From NCBI GenBank assembly GCA_001556125.1, contig LSIG01000171.1:1-26384 (forward strand): a stretch of 26,384 nucleotides of DNA. Reading direction: 5' to 3'. The notes beneath the pieces were generated by a model. It was not told the origin of the DNA. It did no database searches and saw only the letters and a program-made list of their open reading frames with translations. The position numbers and the translations under genes were made by a program. This document shows, piece by piece, positions 23,426 to 26,384 of this stretch. The DNA is from Rhizobiales bacterium CCH10-E5 (GTDB lineage: Bacteria > Pseudomonadota > Alphaproteobacteria > Rhizobiales > Beijerinckiaceae). The first letter of the stretch is position 1, and every line of letters begins with the position of its first letter.

Positions 23426-24673
23426 ATGGCTCCACTCACGACCTCCCTCGAGGCTCTCGACTTTGCCGCGATCGTTCGCCCCGGTGAGATGATTTGCTGG
23501 GGTCAGGCGTGCGGCGAACCAGTCGCGCTGACTGGTCGGCTGATGGAGCAGCGCGCCCAGGTCGGGGGGATCTCCGCCTTCGTCGGCATCGGCCTCGGAG
23601 ACGCGGTCGATCCAGCTCACGCTGACCATGTCCGCTTTACGTCCTTCTGCGGAACGGGTACCAACCGAAAGCTCGCCGCAGCCGGTGCGCTCGACATCCT
23701 GCCGATGCATTACTCGGACCTGCCGAAGACGTTGGCGGGCGAGGTCGACGTGCTCCTTCTGCAGCTGGCTGAGCACCCCCATGACGGCAGACTGAGCCTC
23801 TCTTGCACCAGCGACTACGTCGAGGGTCTGATCAAGACGGCTCGCGTCGTGGTGGCCGAAATCAACCGTCAGGCCCCGTTTACTAGCGCATTGATCGATG
23901 CGGACGATGTCGATGTCGCCATACGAACAGACCGGCCAGTCCTCGCGCTCGCCCGCGGCATGCCCAGCGCCGTTGACCAGGCTGTTGCGGCCAACGTCGC
24001 TTCCTTGGTCGAGGACGGCGCAACGCTGCAGCTCGGCTTGGGTGCCCTACCGGATTGCATCGCAGACCTTCTCGTTGACCGACGAGATCTCGGCCTGCAC
24101 TCGGGTCTGATTGGTGACGGGGCGATGCGGCTGATCCAATCCGGCGCGGTGACAAACGCAGCCAAGCCCGTTGACCGCGGCCTGTCGGTGACCGGAACGC
24201 TCCTTGGAAGCCGCGAACTGCTCGATTTTGCGCATCTCAATCCATCGATCGAGGTTCGCCCGATCGCCGAAACCCATGCGCTTTCGAAACTCGCCGCTCT
24301 GCCTCGCTTCACGGCGATTAACTCTGCCCTCGAGGTGGATCTGTCAGGCCAGGCCAACACGGAGATAGCCGGCGGTCGCTATGTCGGCGCCATCGGAGGC
24401 GCTCTTGATTTCCTCCGTGGGGCACGCGCATCGCAGGGAGGAGTGCCGATCCTTGCCCTCCCCTCTACCGCCGAGGTGAAGGGACAGCTGAGCAGCCGAA
24501 TCGTCGCCCATCTGTCGGGGCCGGCCACCATCGGCAGGGCGGACGCCAGCATTGTCGTTACGGAGTACGGAGTTGCCGACCTTCGTCGCCTGTCCCTCGC
24601 TGAGCGCCTCCCGAAGATGATCGCAATCGCCCATCCGGACTTTCGCGATACGCTTGGCCGCACGGCGCCCTAA
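23426..24673 (+). CDS. Acetyl-CoA hydrolase/4-hydroxybutyrate CoA-transferase family protein
   Basis: This 415-residue member of the acetyl-CoA hydrolase/transferase family resembles 4-hydroxybutyrate CoA-transferase in its C-terminal half: LGLGALPDCIADLL (203-216), VTEYGVADLR and IAIAHPDFRD are clear. The catalytic Glu of 4-hydroxybutyrate CoA-transferase lies in an HTEM-like motif; here that position reads LHSGLIGDG, with Gly227. The enzyme may use another residue, act by a different mechanism, or bind CoA esters without transferring. I start it at 23426, seven bases after the thiolase stop, because the frame upstream overlaps the thiolase end. The ribosome binding site is weak. It ends the rightward operon. 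Confidence 0.88.
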   Translation: MAPLTTSLEALDFAAIVRPGEMICWGQACGEPVALTGRLMEQRAQVGGISAFVGIGLGDAVDPAHADHVRFTSFCGTGTNRKLAAAGALDILPMHYSDLPKTLAGEVDVLLLQLAEHPHDGRLSLSCTSDYVEGLIKTARVVVAEINRQAPFTSALIDADDVDVAIRTDRPVLALARGMPSAVDQAVAANVASLVEDGATLQLGLGALPDCIADLLVDRRDLGLHSGLIGDGAMRLIQSGAVTNAAKPVDRGLSVTGTLLGSRELLDFAHLNPSIEVRPIAETHALSKLAALPRFTAINSALEVDLSGQANTEIAGGRYVGAIGGALDFLRGARASQGGVPILALPSTAEVKGQLSSRIVAHLSGPATIGRADASIVVTEYGVADLRRLSLAERLPKMIAIAHPDFRDTLGRTAP

Positions 24674-25378
24674 GCCTCGCAATTAACTTGAGCGATTCAG
24701 ATAGGTACTCCCCGGAGGAAAGCCGCATTATCGCTTACGCCCATCCAGTATCCAGTATCCGCAAAATTGGCGTATCCGAGGATCCTGGTCGCATAACGCT
24801 TAGGCTGGGATAACCGTCCACGCTCGAAAATCTGCACTCAAACCAATTTTCCTGTTCGATGGCTAGCAGAAGGTCTGGGCCCTGGCGTCCCGAGCCCCAC
24901 AAAGATGAAAAGCCAAATTCTTACGCGGCGCTTCTGAGCCGCTCTCAACAGGGCTGCGGCAATCCCTGGCACCAAGCGGCCGGTTGCATCCCGCATCAAA
25001 TTGCCGTCGATCGTGCAAATTGCGATGTGATCGCCTTCGTCTGCCCGATCGATACGATCGACCATCGCTCCATCGCACTTCCACTCCGGCTGCCGAACAT
25101 TCCCTTTGGCATCAACTATGCGCTCTTCAAGCACTAGCTCGATCGGCCAAGTCACCTTTTGCAGGTCGAAAGCCGTTGGCGGATCGCGCGCGCATTGGCG
25201 AGTGCCCGCTCGCTTGGGCCAATGCGAGACGTTGTTGCCCGGCTTCTGGGGCCAGTCCGCCAACGTCCGCTTTCTGGCAATCAGCCAATGTCTGGAAGTG
25301 GCGCGAGGCAGCAACAGGGACCGCCAGGCCGGCGCCGCCACGGCACCGGCCCAACATATCGACTGTCGCCGATGCTAC
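24674..25378. other. Spacer without a confident gene, lower GC
   Basis: About 700 bases lie between the end of the rightward operon and the hydrolase. Base composition is less GC-rich than in the operons, especially 24674-25140. A short tandem repeat (CCAGTAT twice, about 24746-24759) is visible. No RNA gene, good terminator or recognisable protein was found. One doubtful leftward frame is listed separately. The region looks like a border between the catabolic island and different flanking DNA. Confidence 0.5.
24838..25341 (-). CDS. Doubtful hypothetical protein
   Basis: A leftward frame of 167 codons is open here. I do not recognise the product. The middle part (VDRIDRADEGDHIAICTIDGN and nearby) has a plausible mix of acidic and hydrophobic residues and could be a fragment of a real gene. 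The first 60 residues are rich in Arg, Trp and Pro and look like an out-of-frame extension. No good ribosome binding site is seen at 25341, and a later start is possible. It may be a remnant at the edge of the island, or simply an open frame by chance. Confidence 0.25.
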   Translation of the reverse strand: MAAPAWRSLLLPRATSRHWLIARKRTLADWPQKPGNNVSHWPKRAGTRQCARDPPTAFDLQKVTWPIELVLEERIVDAKGNVRQPEWKCDGAMVDRIDRADEGDHIAICTIDGNLMRDATGRLVPGIAAALLRAAQKRRVRIWLFIFVGLGTPGPRPSASHRTGKLV

Positions 25379-26305
25379 TCAGCTGCGGCTTGCTTCGAGG
25401 CTGTTCGCGCCCTCATAGGCTGTTCGCGCCCTCATAGCCAAGTTCTTCTGGAAGAACGGCGCCAGCACCGAGACGGCTTCAGTGACGAAGGGCTTGCCGT
25501 CATAGAGGTCCATGTGGTTGGCGCCCTCGACGACATGCATGGCCTTGTCCTTGCTGGCGGCGCGGGCGAGCAGATCGTCGCTCATCCATTTGCTGCCGGC
25601 GATGGAGCCCGCGACGGCCAGGATCGGCTGCGTCAGGAAGGCCTCGGCCTTGTGATAGGCGTCGTAGGTGATGATCTGGTTCAGGCTGCGCGCGGTGGCG
25701 AAGCCCGGTGCGGTCGGGCATTCCGCGCGCGGCGTATGGTAATACTCCCAGGCCTGACGCAGCTCCTCGTTGGGCGCGTCGCTCTCCTTTTCCGGCGCCA
25801 GTGGCATGCGCGCTTTCGCAGCACCGGCGGCATCGGCCGTGCGGGCGTTCGAGCCGGCCTCGGTATAGGGCAGCGCGTCGGCGTCCTTCGCATTGTTCTC
25901 CCAGCCATTGCGGAACATGGAGCCGATATTGACGGCGCTGACCGTGCCGAGCGCCTTGATGCGACGGTCCTGCAGCGCGGCATTGGCCGAGTAGCCGGCA
26001 CCGGCACAGATGCCCATCGCGCCGATGCGCTCGTTGTCGACGTAAGCCAGCGTCGTCAGATAATCGACGACAGCGCTGACATCTTCGGTTCGGATATGCG
26101 GGTTTTCGAGCTGGCGCGGCTCGCCGCCGCTCTCGCCCTGATAGGAGGCGTCATAGGCGATGGCGACGAAGCCGGCCTTTGCCAACTCGGCAGCATAGGT
26201 GCCGGCGGTCTGTTCCTTCACGCCGCCGCCGGGATGCGAGACGATAATCGCCGGATAGCTTGCCGTCTCTTCAAAGCCCTCGGGAACATGAATAACGGCC
26301 GACAT
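25379..26305 (-). CDS. Alpha/beta hydrolase (dienelactone hydrolase-like), altered at both ends
   Basis: This alpha/beta hydrolase has a HPGGGVKEQTAG segment, a nucleophile elbow GICAGAGYS with a Cys nucleophile as in dienelactone hydrolase, and a late catalytic-His candidate in EGANHMDLYD. The first in-frame ATG inside the gene is at 26305 (MSAVIHVPEGFEE). The frame stays open to an ATG at 26356, but those codons lie in what looks like an insertion-sequence end, so the native start seems lost. At the 3' end a 19-bp tandem duplication shifts the frame and gives the tail YEGANSLEASRS; without it the protein would end SKQAAAE. The core is intact, so activity is possible. It is not clearly part of the catabolic island. 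Confidence 0.75.
   Translation of the reverse strand: MSAVIHVPEGFEETASYPAIIVSHPGGGVKEQTAGTYAAELAKAGFVAIAYDASYQGESGGEPRQLENPHIRTEDVSAVVDYLTTLAYVDNERIGAMGICAGAGYSANAALQDRRIKALGTVSAVNIGSMFRNGWENNAKDADALPYTEAGSNARTADAAGAAKARMPLAPEKESDAPNEELRQAWEYYHTPRAECPTAPGFATARSLNQIITYDAYHKAEAFLTQPILAVAGSIAGSKWMSDDLLARAASKDKAMHVVEGANHMDLYDGKPFVTEAVSVLAPFFQKNLAMRARTAYEGANSLEASRS
25399..25436. repeat. 19-bp tandem duplication in the hydrolase 3' end
   Basis: The unit GGCTGTTCGCGCCCTCATA occurs twice in a row (25399-25417 and 25418-25436) without mismatch. Nineteen is not a multiple of three, so the copy changes the reading frame of the overlapping hydrolase gene near its end. The perfect identity suggests a recent slippage or duplication event. 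Confidence 0.9.
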
Positions 26306-26319
26306 CGTGATCGTCGGGT

Positions 26320-26384
26320 TGTCAGGCGCCACGACAAACTGCCCCCCTGACGCCATGAGGAACTGACCCCTCTGGAGAGGAGGT
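26320..26384. mobile_element. Probable end of an IS21-type insertion sequence
   Basis: The sequence from TGTCAGGCGCC (26320) to the window edge resembles the terminal region of IS21-family elements, which begin with TG and carry repeated blocks near the end. Two related blocks are visible: CGCCACGACAAACTGCCCC (26327-26345) and a 20-base version with five differences (26351-26370), starting 24 bases apart. The transposase genes would lie beyond the window. The element joins the hydrolase gene and replaces its first codons. Assignment rests on remembered pattern only; no transposase is visible. Confidence 0.55.

Noticed and set aside
1..26384. tRNA, rRNA, CRISPR arrays or phage genes
   Set aside because: No cloverleaf-like segments, regularly spaced repeats or phage-type proteins were seen on either strand.

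Overview
The window is high-GC DNA with tightly packed, overlapping genes. Many genes overlap by TGATG or ATGA, and most have AGGAGG-like ribosome binding sites. Protein style (ETF, Liv transporter, acyl-CoA enzymes) suggests an alphaproteobacterium, probably Hyphomicrobiales/Rhizobiales. That placement is inference; no rRNA or other phylogenetic marker is present.

Nearly the whole window is one catabolic island for an organic acid. Eighteen genes run leftward (18304 down to 322): a family III CoA-transferase; a complete branched-chain-amino-acid-type ABC importer (binding protein, LivH, LivM, LivG, LivF); an acyl-CoA synthetase; an SDR; a crotonase; a FadH/OYE-type flavin reductase; a second SDR; a 3-hydroxyisobutyrate-dehydrogenase-like enzyme; an acyl-CoA dehydrogenase; an itaconyl/mesaconyl-C4-CoA hydratase-type enzyme; a CitE-type lyase; etfB; etfA; and a small cupin. 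Seven genes run rightward (18404 to 24673): an IclR regulator, a two-gene MaoC hydratase pair, a second acyl-CoA dehydrogenase, an HSD17B4-type SDR, a thiolase and an acetyl-CoA-hydrolase-family CoA-transferase. The two arms diverge from a 99-bp intergenic region that carries several CATTC/GAATG half-sites forming perfect palindromes, a good candidate IclR operator.

The proposed logic (inference) is as follows. The ABC system imports a carboxylate, and the synthetase or a CoA-transferase activates it. The flavin reductase, SDRs and crotonase modify it. The rightward arm runs a complete beta-oxidation turn: dehydrogenase, MaoC hydratase, hydroxyacyl-CoA dehydrogenase, thiolase. The acyl-CoA dehydrogenase / hydratase / lyase trio at 5304-2457 could finish a branched C5 dicarboxylyl-CoA to acetyl-CoA plus a 2-oxoacid. 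The island's own ETF would take the dehydrogenase electrons. Several enzymes lack the textbook catalytic residues of their families, which suggests unusual chemistry or non-catalytic roles. The substrate cannot be read from the sequence.

The edges are different. Bases 1-321 hold no convincing gene, but contain inverted repeats. Bases 24674-25378 are lower in GC and hold at best one doubtful reading frame. The right edge holds an alpha/beta hydrolase altered at both ends: its 5' end joins what looks like an IS21-type insertion-sequence terminus (26320-26384), and its 3' end carries a 19-bp tandem duplication that shifts the frame.
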